Assembly: GCF_000597725.1 (NCBI RefSeq) | Contig: NZ_JFBL01000002.1 | Span: 124,001 to 188,000, forward strand | DNA length: 64,000 nt | Direction of reading: 5' to 3' | Source: Sulfurospirillum arcachonense DSM 9755 | GTDB lineage: Bacteria; Campylobacterota; Campylobacteria; Campylobacterales; Sulfurospirillaceae | Shown: piece by piece, positions 25,489-34,179 of the stretch | Layout: each line of letters begins with the position of its first letter | Numbering within the stretch: position 1 is the first letter of the stretch | Notes under the pieces: model-generated | Database searches by the model: none | Told to the model about the DNA's origin: nothing | Seen by the model: only the letters and a program-made list of their open reading frames with translations | Program-made: the position numbers and the translations under genes

Positions 25489-25856
25489 ACAACTTTATCT
25501 ATCTTTTTAGTGAGCTCAGCTTCTCTTATGGGTTTAACTAAAAAGTCAAATGCTCCATTATCAAATGCTTCATGTTTTCTTGTCTCATCTGTTGTCAACA
25601 CAATAACAGGTATCTTGTTAGAATTAGCCATAGAGGCTAAATTATTTAAAAATTCTATACCATCCATAATTGGCATTTTAATGTCTAATAAAATTAAGTT
25701 AATGTCAGAGTGCTCTTTAAGTATGTTTAATGCTTCTAATCCATTTGCAGCCTCTACAACATCCCTTATATTTTTATTCTTTTTTAACATAGAGTGAATT
25801 AATTTTAAGTTTATAAAATCATCATCAACAGCTAGAATTTTTATTTGATCATTCAT
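25476..25856 (-). CDS. CheY-like single-domain response regulator
   Basis: A 126-residue receiver domain with no output domain. Acidic pocket AVDDD, phospho-acceptor Asp58 in LLDIKMPIMDG, the Thr in VLTTDE and Lys in FLVKPIREAE are all present, so phosphorylation is expected. It is the last gene of a minus-strand module with a hybrid kinase (12 bp upstream) and a pseudo-HPt protein, and may receive phosphate from that kinase or feed a diffusible output. Confidence 0.9.
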   Translation of the reverse strand: MNDQIKILAVDDDFINLKLIHSMLKKNKNIRDVVEAANGLEALNILKEHSDINLILLDIKMPIMDGIEFLNNLASMANSNKIPVIVLTTDETRKHEAFDNGAFDFLVKPIREAELTKKIDKVVELI

Positions 25857-25868
25857 TCATTTTATCCT

Positions 25869-28800
25869 TTAGATAAATTTTTGTACCAGCTCTTCAAGCT
25901 GTTGTTTACTGATTTGATTTGGTAAAACATTGTCAAATAATGCTTTATCATTTTCATTTATCTCAGCGATTGGATCAACGAACATTATTGTTGAAGTATG
26001 TGGAAGATCATAAACTTTATTGTTCTTATCTATTTCATTATACACTTCTTCAGTTGAAAGCCCTGGTAACTCTTTATCAAATATAACTATTTTATAGTAA
26101 TTATCTTTTAATTTATTATTTAAATCATCAATAGAATTTACTGTATCAATAGTATTAGTAAGTTTAGATAACACACTAGAGAAGATTTTAGTTTCTATCG
26201 GACTTTTTTTGAAAATAAGTATATCTTGCTTTAGAATAGGCATTGCTTGAGGAGCTTCTTCTACATCATCTTTAATTTCAGCTATGCTGTTTTTTTCATC
26301 TTCATTACTAGATAAGTCTTGAAGAATAGGAGCTTCATCTTCTACGCCTTCTTTTTCTACTTCTTGAATTTTCTCCTTAGAAACTTCTTCTTTTTTATCA
26401 GTAGTTTGTTCGACAGAAGGTGTAATTACCTGTTCTTTTGTTTCTTCATCTTCTTCTACAATTTTATCTTGTAAAAACATATTAAGAACACTCAAAATAC
26501 TATCTTTTTTAATAGGTTTAGTTACATATTCATCGAGTCCTTCTTTCATGAATCGTTCTCTATCACCTTTTAACGCATTTGCAGTAACTGCAATAATTGG
26601 TATATGAGGAAGATTGTTTTCTTGCTCATATTCTAGCATTTTATGCGTTGATTCTACACCATCCATAACAGGCATAGCAATATCCATAAATACTACATCA
26701 TAATCATTTTTCATTCTTTCTTCTAATGCAATTTTTCCATTATGGGCTATTGTTATTGTTAAACCAAGATCTTCAAACGTTCTTCTTATAAGTTTTTGAT
26801 TTATCTCATTATCTTCTGCTACAAGTACATTTGCGTGAAACTTTCTACCAAAAGAGGGTTTTTTCCTTATTTTTATTTCTTCTTTTTTAGGAGTTTCTTT
26901 TTGTTTATCTTCTATTTTTGGTAAAAGTGCTCTATTTTGCTCTAGTGCTTTTGTCAATTTAGAAACATTAACAGGTTCATAAATTGGGGTAATATATTTT
27001 GTATTAAATTCATCAAATCTACTTTGATTTGATGCTTTCATAATAAGAATTATAGGAAGCCTAATTTTTTTATACTCATCAAGTTCTTCGTTATTAAGAA
27101 GGTCATAATCTGCAACAATAATATTTACTCCAGATTTATATATAAGGTTCTTAAGTCCTGAAAATTCATCATAATATTTGACGTTAGATCCAAAATATGT
27201 ACAATAATCATACATGAATTGAGAATGGGCTTTAGGATTATTTTCTGATGTTAAAAGAGCACAACTAAAATCTTTAAATTTATTTTTGTATTCTACATCA
27301 CCTGATGGAGATTCATCAAATTCTAGCATAAAGTAAAATTTACTTCCACCACCTTCTACACTATCAACTTTAAGTTCGCCACCCATTAATCCGATATATT
27401 TAGATGAAATTGTTAGCCCAAGTCCAGTACCACCATATTTTCTTGTTATCGTAGAGTCTGCTTGATTAAAGGCGTCAAATATATCTTTTCTTTTATCTTC
27501 ACTAATACCTATACCAGAATCTTGTACACTAAAGAGAACTTTAGCTTTTCCTACAGGGGCATTTTCTATTTTTCTTATTTCTGCTGTAATATGACCATTT
27601 ATTGGTGTGAATTTAACAGCATTACTCATAAGATTAATCATAACTTCTTTTACTTTTGTTGCATCACCTTTTAAATAGTTATTTAAACTAGGATCAATAA
27701 AGAAAGACAGGTGAATGTTTTTTTCTGCTGCTTTTGGTCCATAAACTTCAACGGCATTTTCAAATTCATCAAGTGGAGAAAACATGATTTCATCAATTTC
27801 TATTTTGTTACTTTCAACTTTTGATAAATCAAGAATATTATTGATAATGTCAAGAAGATTTTCTGAACTTTTTTCAATCACGTCTACAAACTCACGTTTT
27901 TCATCATCTAAATCAGTATTTTTAAGAAGTTCAGTAAAACCAATAATACCATTTAGAGGAGTTCTAATTTCATGTGACATATTTGCTAGAAATATACTTT
28001 TTGCTGCACTTGCTTCTTCTGCATTTGTTTTTTCTTTTGCAATATTTTCAATTGCTTGATCAATAATGGTATAAGCTGAGTTCATTCCTTGAGCAGTGTT
28101 AAAATCTACAATTTCTTTTGTTTCTGCTAATTCTCCAACTTTTTCAAAAATACTTTCAAGTCCCTTGACATTCTTTTTAAACTGATTAGATAAAAAACGT
28201 CCAAGAAACATTAAAAGAAAAGATACAATCCAAATTGCACCGGCAATAGCTAGTTGAGTTAATGTTTTATCATAGTACACTTTAACTTCTGCATGAAGAT
28301 TACCTTTAATTGCATTTGCTGAATCATTAAGTAATGAAATCTTTTTTGTCATTAAGTTAAACCATAAAATAGGGTCAATTAAATATTCACCATTTTGAGC
28401 AGCTAAAATTAATTCTGCTTTTGCTTGTTTAATATCTGTAATTAATTTTTTATTTTCTTGTTTATTGTATATGCTACTAATTTTTGATTTTGCTGTACCT
28501 TCATACAATACAGTATAATCAAATGTATTTGATTTACTAAATAGTCCAATCCATATACCTAAATCTTCATCAGAAAAAGGTACATATTGACTAAGTACTT
28601 TAGCAACAAATCCCCGTTCTTGTCCAGTGTATTCTATATCTTTGTATGCTGTTACGAGAGAGGAGCTTAAGTTAACAATTTGTGTATTTGTAGCTATTTC
28701 TCCTATTGTTTGGAGTTCTTCTAGGATATTAGCATTTATTTTAGAATAATAAGAGAAGAAAATTTTATTAAAATTTACTTCATTTAAAGAATCAATTTTG

Positions 28801-29165
28801 GTTCTAACATCTCCTATTTGGTTTAAAAGGGTGATTATTAAATTAATTCTATTAGTGATTTCATGGGTTTGATAAAAAGCATGAAACTTTTTCATACTTT
28901 TATTTACTTCAAGACGTTGCTTATGAAGACGTTTTTCTTCCATGGCTCCATCACTTGAAATAAAAGTAGAACTTAATCCTCTCTCTTTTGCTAAATTAAT
29001 AGAGAGGTCGTTTAATACTTGTGTTGCACTTAGCCTTTGTTCAAAAACAATAGATTTATTGTATTGTTCATATGACAAGTATAGAAAATATGATGAAAAT
29101 ATGAAAAGGATAATAAGAGGGTATTGACTAATTAGCCTAAGTGTATCTTGCGTTTTAAATTTCAT
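25869..29165 (-). CDS. Hybrid sensor kinase with NIT domain and several receivers
   Basis: A 1098-residue membrane kinase. Helices at about 12-30 and 305-325 flank a periplasmic helical domain with AKERGLSSTFIS, the signature of the nitrate/nitrite-sensing (NIT) family. Then come a HisKA domain with His398 in NMSHEIRTPLNG and an ATPase domain (LMSNAVKF, DSGIGISEDK, GGTGLGL). A degenerate receiver lies at about 640-760. A complete receiver at about 785-910 has Asp828 in FMDIAMPVMDG. A C-terminal segment (about 985-1098) looks receiver-like but lacks the acidic pair. An acidic Glu/Asp linker separates the last two. The layout is BarA-like, with the HPt function moved to a separate, altered protein. 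Confidence 0.9.
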   Translation of the reverse strand: MKFKTQDTLRLISQYPLIILFIFSSYFLYLSYEQYNKSIVFEQRLSATQVLNDLSINLAKERGLSSTFISSDGAMEEKRLHKQRLEVNKSMKKFHAFYQTHEITNRINLIITLLNQIGDVRTKIDSLNEVNFNKIFFSYYSKINANILEELQTIGEIATNTQIVNLSSSLVTAYKDIEYTGQERGFVAKVLSQYVPFSDEDLGIWIGLFSKSNTFDYTVLYEGTAKSKISSIYNKQENKKLITDIKQAKAELILAAQNGEYLIDPILWFNLMTKKISLLNDSANAIKGNLHAEVKVYYDKTLTQLAIAGAIWIVSFLLMFLGRFLSNQFKKNVKGLESIFEKVGELAETKEIVDFNTAQGMNSAYTIIDQAIENIAKEKTNAEEASAAKSIFLANMSHEIRTPLNGIIGFTELLKNTDLDDEKREFVDVIEKSSENLLDIINNILDLSKVESNKIEIDEIMFSPLDEFENAVEVYGPKAAEKNIHLSFFIDPSLNNYLKGDATKVKEVMINLMSNAVKFTPINGHITAEIRKIENAPVGKAKVLFSVQDSGIGISEDKRKDIFDAFNQADSTITRKYGGTGLGLTISSKYIGLMGGELKVDSVEGGGSKFYFMLEFDESPSGDVEYKNKFKDFSCALLTSENNPKAHSQFMYDYCTYFGSNVKYYDEFSGLKNLIYKSGVNIIVADYDLLNNEELDEYKKIRLPIILIMKASNQSRFDEFNTKYITPIYEPVNVSKLTKALEQNRALLPKIEDKQKETPKKEEIKIRKKPSFGRKFHANVLVAEDNEINQKLIRRTFEDLGLTITIAHNGKIALEERMKNDYDVVFMDIAMPVMDGVESTHKMLEYEQENNLPHIPIIAVTANALKGDRERFMKEGLDEYVTKPIKKDSILSVLNMFLQDKIVEEDEETKEQVITPSVEQTTDKKEEVSKEKIQEVEKEGVEDEAPILQDLSSNEDEKNSIAEIKDDVEEAPQAMPILKQDILIFKKSPIETKIFSSVLSKLTNTIDTVNSIDDLNNKLKDNYYKIVIFDKELPGLSTEEVYNEIDKNNKVYDLPHTSTIMFVDPIAEINENDKALFDNVLPNQISKQQLEELVQKFI

Positions 29166-29199
29166 TTTAGGTCTCCGTTAAGATTATTGCATTTTATTT

Positions 29200-30339
29200 T
29201 CATAGAAATTCTCCCTTTAATTGAGCAACAACTTTTTCAAAGTTATTTAATTCTTCTATTTGTGTTTTTTTATCAGTAGCTTTTAAAATATTTACTAACT
29301 TACTTGATATTTGCTTCATATGTAAGTTGTCTGATACACCTTTTAATGAGTAAATATTATCATGTAAAGATGCCATGTTATCTTGTTCTATATTTAGATT
29401 AATCTCTGGTATGGTTTTTTCTATTTGATCCATATAGTCAGTTAAAAGTTCTCCTACAAGACCTATATCTAAGCCTAATGTTTCTACGCAGGTTGCTAAA
29501 TCAAATTCTAAATCTTCTTCTAATTCTTTTTTTTCAAAGTCTGATTTAATTGCAATATTTATATCATTGGATTCATCTATATCTGGTTCAATTGTTAAGT
29601 TAGAAACATCTTCGCTAAAATCGCCATCAATTTTTATTTTAGTTTGAATATCTTCAGTTTGAGAAAGGTAATCTTCTTCAATTGGAAGTTTATTTTCATT
29701 CGAATAATCTTCGCTAAAATCGCCATCAATTTTTATTTTAGTTTGAATATCTTCAGTTTGAGAAAGGTAATCTTCTTCAATTGGAAGTTTATTTTCACTC
29801 GAATAATCTTCTTGCTCAACCAAATTATTATCTATTTTTAATTTTGGAGTAGGTTCATTGGTTGCATTAAACTCTGTCGAAGGTTCTTTTAAGTCTTCCT
29901 CGAAATCTTCATTTATTGGTATTTCTTTTGTTTCTATTTCATTAGTTGTATCTTGTTCAGTGTTCGTATCAAGAATAGGAGTTGATTGAACAAAGGAAGA
30001 AGCCATTTGGTTTGTACCATTGTCAAATTCAATACAATAATAAAGATCTTCACCATCTGTTTTGTTATATAAAAACAACTCTTTAATTTTTATCGCTGTT
30101 TCTACTTCATTTCCAGTTTTTAATTTTACTAAAACACTTTTTCTAGGTGCTCCACTATGCAAAGCATAATCTATCCATGAAAAATTTTTAAATTTAAAAA
30201 TATATCCAGGTTTATTTATAAAAAGATCTGCCACATCGTTGTGTATGCTACTAAATTCATCTAAATCTTCGTATCCTAAAAAAGACAACTCATCTTTACC
30301 AATACCAATAAAATCACCATTTTTACTATAAAGTATCAT
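29200..30339 (-). CDS. PAS-like/HPt-like adaptor lacking the phospho-His
   Basis: A 379-residue soluble protein. The N-terminus (about 1-110) resembles a PAS fold (GDFIGIGKDELSFLGYEDLD). The middle is an acidic linker with an exact 33-residue duplication. The C-terminus (about 285-379) is an HPt-like helical bundle with NIYSLKGVSDNLHM. In HPt domains this reads xHxLKGxxxxLG and the His is phosphorylated; here Tyr330 takes its place, and the nearest His is four residues earlier (326). It may thus be a non-phosphorylatable binding partner of the adjacent hybrid kinase. A strong AAGGGG lies 8 bp before the ATG. Confidence 0.75.
   Translation of the reverse strand: MILYSKNGDFIGIGKDELSFLGYEDLDEFSSIHNDVADLFINKPGYIFKFKNFSWIDYALHSGAPRKSVLVKLKTGNEVETAIKIKELFLYNKTDGEDLYYCIEFDNGTNQMASSFVQSTPILDTNTEQDTTNEIETKEIPINEDFEEDLKEPSTEFNATNEPTPKLKIDNNLVEQEDYSSENKLPIEEDYLSQTEDIQTKIKIDGDFSEDYSNENKLPIEEDYLSQTEDIQTKIKIDGDFSEDVSNLTIEPDIDESNDINIAIKSDFEKKELEEDLEFDLATCVETLGLDIGLVGELLTDYMDQIEKTIPEINLNIEQDNMASLHDNIYSLKGVSDNLHMKQISSKLVNILKATDKKTQIEELNNFEKVVAQLKGEFL
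29608..29811. repeat. 99-bp in-frame tandem duplication
   Basis: Two adjacent 99-bp units (29608-29706 and 29707-29805) differ at one base, and a partial third start follows. Each encodes 33 residues (beginning NKLPIEEDYLSQTEDIQ) in the acidic linker of the HPt-like protein. The near identity implies a recent duplication, and the period is a multiple of three, so the frame is kept. Confidence 0.95.
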
Positions 30340-30357
30340 TTGTAGATTCCCCTTAAA

Positions 30358-30394
30358 AGGTAAATTTTAACTAAGACTTGCTTAATATTTACCT
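30358..30394 (-). terminator. Hairpin at the uvrC stop codon
   Basis: AGGTAAAT and ATTTACCT form an 8-bp stem, with a smaller TAAG/CTTA stem inside, covering the uvrC stop. On the minus strand TTTT follows. It probably separates uvrC from the HPt-like gene. Confidence 0.4.
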
Positions 30395-32192
30395 ATGATT
30401 GTAAAAATTTATAAAGATTTTTACTATTTGTTTCACCAATAATGTTTTGTAACTCTAATTGATTTGCTTTATGTATATTTTCAAATGTGCCAAAATATGC
30501 AAGCAATTTTTTTATAGTAGCTTCTCCAATGCCTTTTACATTCAAGAGGTCAACTTTCATATCTGAAGAGAGTTTTTTCTTTCTATGCGAACTTATTGCA
30601 AATCGATGTGCTTCATCTCTAAGTTTTTGTATAAATTGGAGTCTTTTGTCTGATGGAGGTAATTTAAAATCATACTTTAGTGTATAAATTGTATCGTTTG
30701 CTTTTGATTTAGCTCTCATAGCTTTTGCATCTTTTTTTTCTTTGGCTATTGCTAAAAGATCAATCTGCTGTTCGTGCTCTTTTAAAAGAGTATCTGCTAA
30801 TTTTAAAAGAGTATTTCCTCCATCAAGTACCCATAAGTCAGGAGGAGAATCTTTTTTAAAATTTTCAATTCTTCTTGTTAAAAGTTCTCTCATTTGTCCG
30901 TATTCATCACGGTTTTGTAGATTAAAAATTCTATAATTTGATTTTATAAATTTCTCTTCGTAAGTTACCATACATCCAACAGGAGAATCTCCACTTATGT
31001 GTGAATTGTCAAAGACTTCTATTCTTATTGGAGTTTTTTTCATATCAAAGAGTTCTTTTATCTCTTCAAGTATATTGTCATTGTTTTTATTTAAATACTG
31101 ACTGAGTGCTTCTTTTGCATTATCTTTTGCAATATTTGCTAGTTTGAGTTTATCACCAATTTTTGGAGTTTTAATAGATACTTTTTTATTATATTTTTGT
31201 TCTAAAAACTGTTCAATATCATTTTTTTCTTCAAATGCATCTGCTGTAATTATTTGTGAATTTATAAGTTTTGTTTTTTCATTATAAAATTGAATTAAAG
31301 CTCTTTTATATAATTCTCCTAACTCATAACCATTTGAATTTTTGACAATATTATGTATGCTAGAAACTACTTTTCCTTCTCTTATAAATAGACGCATAAT
31401 TGAAGCAATATTTCCTACTATTACTATGGCAAAAAGATCAAAGTTTTCTATTTTTGCTAAGTCTAAGTGAATTACATGTAAAGAGTTTTTTATAGATTTT
31501 TGCATGTCTCTAAGTGTTGCTGCTTCTTCAAAATTTAAATTTTCAGATGCTTCTATCATTTTTTCTTCAAGCTTTGTTAAGAGTTTTTTTCTATCTATAA
31601 GAAGTTCTGTTGCTTCCTCTATTATTTTCATATAATCCATTTTTGAAATTTTTCCAACACAAGGGGCATGACATTTTTCTATTTGATGAAAAAGACAAGC
31701 TTTTTTTTCTTTAAGACAACCTCTTTTTTGTACAAGTTTACATGTAAGGTATAAAGCTTTTAAAATGTCATTGGCTGAATTAGAAAAAGGGCCATAATAT
31801 TTTATATTTCCTTTTTTTTCAACTTTTCTTGTTATTTCAAATCGTGGAAATTCTTCATCAAAATCAATAGCAATATAGGGATATGTTTTATCATCACGTA
31901 AAAGTATGTTGTATTTCGGTTTTAGCTCTTTTATAAGAGAATTTTCAAGGATAAGTGCATCGTATTCACTAGGGGAAATTATGAATTCTAATCTTGAAGC
32001 TTCACTAATCATCTTAAATATTCTAGGACTCAATTTATTAGCAGGAAGAAGTTTAGGCGTAAACTTAAAGTAACTTTTTACTCTATTTTTAAGTATTTTT
32101 GCTTTTCCTATATAAAGTAAGTTGTTATTTTTATCATAAAATTTATAAATACCTGCACATTGAGGCAAATTTTTTAATTCTCTTTCAAGCAT
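30393..32192 (-). CDS. uvrC: Excinuclease ABC subunit C
   Basis: A 599-residue nuclease that makes both incisions in nucleotide excision repair. The N-terminal GIY-YIG domain reads CAGIYKFYDKNNNLLYIGKA. A UVR motif for UvrB contact follows (LNFEEAATLRDMQKSI). The RNase H-like domain has EVFDNSHISGDSPVG and DLWVLDGG with the catalytic Asp residues. A C-terminal double helix-hairpin-helix ends the protein (LLNVKGIGEATIKKLL). All domains are intact. It overlaps the DUF721-like gene by 8 bases. Confidence 0.97.
   Translation of the reverse strand: MLERELKNLPQCAGIYKFYDKNNNLLYIGKAKILKNRVKSYFKFTPKLLPANKLSPRIFKMISEASRLEFIISPSEYDALILENSLIKELKPKYNILLRDDKTYPYIAIDFDEEFPRFEITRKVEKKGNIKYYGPFSNSANDILKALYLTCKLVQKRGCLKEKKACLFHQIEKCHAPCVGKISKMDYMKIIEEATELLIDRKKLLTKLEEKMIEASENLNFEEAATLRDMQKSIKNSLHVIHLDLAKIENFDLFAIVIVGNIASIMRLFIREGKVVSSIHNIVKNSNGYELGELYKRALIQFYNEKTKLINSQIITADAFEEKNDIEQFLEQKYNKKVSIKTPKIGDKLKLANIAKDNAKEALSQYLNKNNDNILEEIKELFDMKKTPIRIEVFDNSHISGDSPVGCMVTYEEKFIKSNYRIFNLQNRDEYGQMRELLTRRIENFKKDSPPDLWVLDGGNTLLKLADTLLKEHEQQIDLLAIAKEKKDAKAMRAKSKANDTIYTLKYDFKLPPSDKRLQFIQKLRDEAHRFAISSHRKKKLSSDMKVDLLNVKGIGEATIKKLLAYFGTFENIHKANQLELQNIIGETNSKNLYKFLQS
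31472..31481. repeat. TTACATGTAA palindrome
   Basis: Exact copy in uvrC (minus strand), encoding Leu-His-Val-Ile. Confidence 0.8.
31738..31747. repeat. TTACATGTAA palindrome
   Basis: Second exact copy in uvrC, 266 bp from the first and in another frame, encoding Leu-Thr-Cys-Lys. Confidence 0.8.
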
Positions 32193-32631
32193 TATTTTTT
32201 AGTATCTCTTTTCTAATTTGTTCAAAGATGTCATGTAATTCTTTATTTTCTGTGTCGTTTGAGAACTCGCCATGGGAACGCTCAACGTAATAAATCCTTG
32301 ATTCTTGTGAGTCCATTTTTTTTTTATCTATTTTATTAGAAATAAAAGCTTTGATCTCTTTAAAATTAATACATTTACACTTTGGGTGAAAATTTTCTAT
32401 CTTATTTAATAGTCCCTTTATTAAATTACGTTTATAATTAAACTCCATTTTTGCACTTGGATGTTTTAATACAAAAAAAAGTGTGTTATTTTTAGTATAG
32501 ATAAATTTAATAAAATTTGATAGAGAACTAGGAAGAAGCTTGATTAACATATCATAGCACTCCTCTTGCTCTAAAGTTTTTAAAGAAGGATGTTTTTTAA
32601 GATGAGAAATTATAGTTTTAGAATCTTTCAT
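32185..32631 (-). CDS. DUF721/DciA-like protein
   Basis: A 148-residue basic soluble protein. Residues about 30-85 (LLPSSLSNFIKFIYTKNNTL then FFVLKHPSAKMEFNYKRNLI) follow the pattern of the DUF721 family, whose best-known member, DciA, loads the replicative helicase in bacteria without DnaC or DnaI. The C-terminal part is specific and charged. Similarity is by pattern only and a DciA function is not established. It overlaps uvrC by 8 bases, and its 5' end overlaps the opposite-strand LptM-like gene by 30 bases. Confidence 0.6.
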   Translation of the reverse strand: MKDSKTIISHLKKHPSLKTLEQEECYDMLIKLLPSSLSNFIKFIYTKNNTLFFVLKHPSAKMEFNYKRNLIKGLLNKIENFHPKCKCINFKEIKAFISNKIDKKKMDSQESRIYYVERSHGEFSNDTENKELHDIFEQIRKEILKNNA

Positions 32632-32721
32632 ATTTTGATTATAACATTTATTGGCTTTGGTATTCTTGGTTGTGGTTACAAAGGACCTCCTAAATATGAA
32701 GAAACTACAATGAGCAAATAG
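32602..32721 (+). CDS. lptM: LptM (YifL)-like small lipoprotein, 39 aa
   Basis: A 39-codon frame that fits the LptM family: signal helix (FHILIITFIGFGILG), lipobox with Cys24, then CGYKGPPKYEE, close to the family motif CGxKGPLY. In E. coli LptM binds LptD and promotes its disulfide maturation. It abuts the nadB GTG with no gap, so the two are coupled. Its first 30 bases overlap the 5' end of the DUF721-like gene on the other strand. lptD itself is at 39825. AAGGA lies about 11 bases before the ATG. Confidence 0.75.
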   Translation: MRNYSFRIFHILIITFIGFGILGCGYKGPPKYEETTMSK

Positions 32722-34170
32722 GTGAAAACTACTTATGATGTACTTATTATTGGTTCAGGAGTAGCCGGATTAAATACAGCTTTATGTTTGCCAGATGATA
32801 TGGAGGTTTTGGTACTAAGCAAAGATTATGCTTGGGAGTGTAACACTTTTTATGCACAAGGTGGGATAGCAGTAGCTCCAAATGAAGAGGATATTCCTTT
32901 ACATGTAAAGGACACTCTTGATGCAGGGGCAGGACATTGTGATATGAAAGCGGTTGAGCTTTTATGTAGTGAAGGACCTAAGGCAATAGAGTCTTTATGT
33001 AAATCTGGCTTTCAATTTGATTCAGATGAAAATGGTAATTTACTTTATACCAAAGAAGCTGCACATAGTACAGATAGAATTTTACATGCAGGAGGAGATT
33101 CTACAGGAAGAGAGTTACATCTTTTTTTAATGCAATCTCTAAAATTTCCTATTTTATACAATACTCAGGTAATAGACCTTCTTATAAAAGATAAAATTTG
33201 TTATGGAGTGCAAGTATTTCATGCAAATAAAATATTTAACTTATATGCCAAAAAAATTGTTATTGCAAGTGGTGGTGTTGGTTCACTTTATGAATATCAC
33301 ACCAATTCAAGAACAATAAGTGCTGATATGCATGGAATTTGTTGTGAACATGGTATAGAATTACAAGATATGGAAATGATGCAATTTCATCCAACAGTTT
33401 TTGTAGAAGGAAATGCTGTTAGAAAACAGCTCTTAAGTGAAGCTTTACGAGGTGAAGGTGCAAAAATAGTTGATGAAGATGGCAATAGGTTTCTTTTTTC
33501 ATATGATAAAAGAGGTGAATTGAGTCCAAGAAATATTGTATCTGAAGCACTTTTTGATCATCATCAAAAAACAAATAAAAAAATATATTTAGATTTAAGT
33601 AGCTTTGAAAAAAAACATTTTAAAAAAAGGTTCCCAAGTATATATTTCAATATGAAAAATCTAGGTTTCAATATACCTGATGAAAAAATACCAATATCCC
33701 CAGCATTTCATTATGCTATGGGAGGAATAAAAACTGATTTTGATGGAAAAATAAATAATTTACAAGATGTATATGCCGTAGGAGAAATAGCCTCTGTTGG
33801 GGTACATGGGGCAAATAGATTAGCAAGTAATTCTTTACTCGAAGGGTTGGTCTTTTCAAGAAGAGTTGTAAGTGACATTTGTAAAACATTTACATGTAAA
33901 GAAAAAAATATTGATTTTCCAAATACTGCTGTATCTCTTATAAATGATGGAGATAAAGATTTGAAAAATGAATTAAGAAATCTTATGTGGCAAAATGCAG
34001 GAATAGTGAGAACTCAAAATAATTTACAAAAAGCTTTGAATAGAGTAGAAGAAATGTTAAAATTGCAGACTGGAAAGTTAATAAGGCTTCGCCTTTTGAC
34101 TTCAAGGGTTATAATAAAGAGTGCATTAAGGCGTAAAAAGTCTTTAGGTGCACATTATATTAAAGGGTAA
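32722..34170 (+). CDS. nadB: L-aspartate oxidase
   Basis: A 482-residue FAD enzyme that oxidises aspartate to iminoaspartate for quinolinate and NAD synthesis, working with NadA. The N-terminal dinucleotide fold is IIGSGVAGLNTALCL. Further signatures are TFYAQGGIAVA, STDRILHAGGDSTGREL, MEMMQFHPTVF, SPAFHYAMGGIKTD and GANRLASNSLLEGLVFSRR. It is about 60 residues shorter than E. coli NadB, mainly in the C-terminal helical domain. The start is GTG directly after the LptM-like stop. nadA and nadC are not in the window. Confidence 0.95.
   Translation: MKTTYDVLIIGSGVAGLNTALCLPDDMEVLVLSKDYAWECNTFYAQGGIAVAPNEEDIPLHVKDTLDAGAGHCDMKAVELLCSEGPKAIESLCKSGFQFDSDENGNLLYTKEAAHSTDRILHAGGDSTGRELHLFLMQSLKFPILYNTQVIDLLIKDKICYGVQVFHANKIFNLYAKKIVIASGGVGSLYEYHTNSRTISADMHGICCEHGIELQDMEMMQFHPTVFVEGNAVRKQLLSEALRGEGAKIVDEDGNRFLFSYDKRGELSPRNIVSEALFDHHQKTNKKIYLDLSSFEKKHFKKRFPSIYFNMKNLGFNIPDEKIPISPAFHYAMGGIKTDFDGKINNLQDVYAVGEIASVGVHGANRLASNSLLEGLVFSRRVVSDICKTFTCKEKNIDFPNTAVSLINDGDKDLKNELRNLMWQNAGIVRTQNNLQKALNRVEEMLKLQTGKLIRLRLLTSRVIIKSALRRKKSLGAHYIKG
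32899..32908. repeat. TTACATGTAA palindrome with symmetric flanks
   Basis: Exact copy in nadB within CTTTACATGTAAAG, encoding Leu-His-Val-Lys. Confidence 0.8.
33890..33899. repeat. TTACATGTAA palindrome
   Basis: Second exact copy in nadB, in another frame, encoding Phe-Thr-Cys-Lys. Confidence 0.8.
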
Positions 34171-34179
34171 GGGAAACGT

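Noticed and set aside
29608-29811. CRISPR-like or phage-related repeat
   Set aside because: Only two adjacent in-frame 99-bp units without spacers inside a coding gene; an internal gene duplication explains it.
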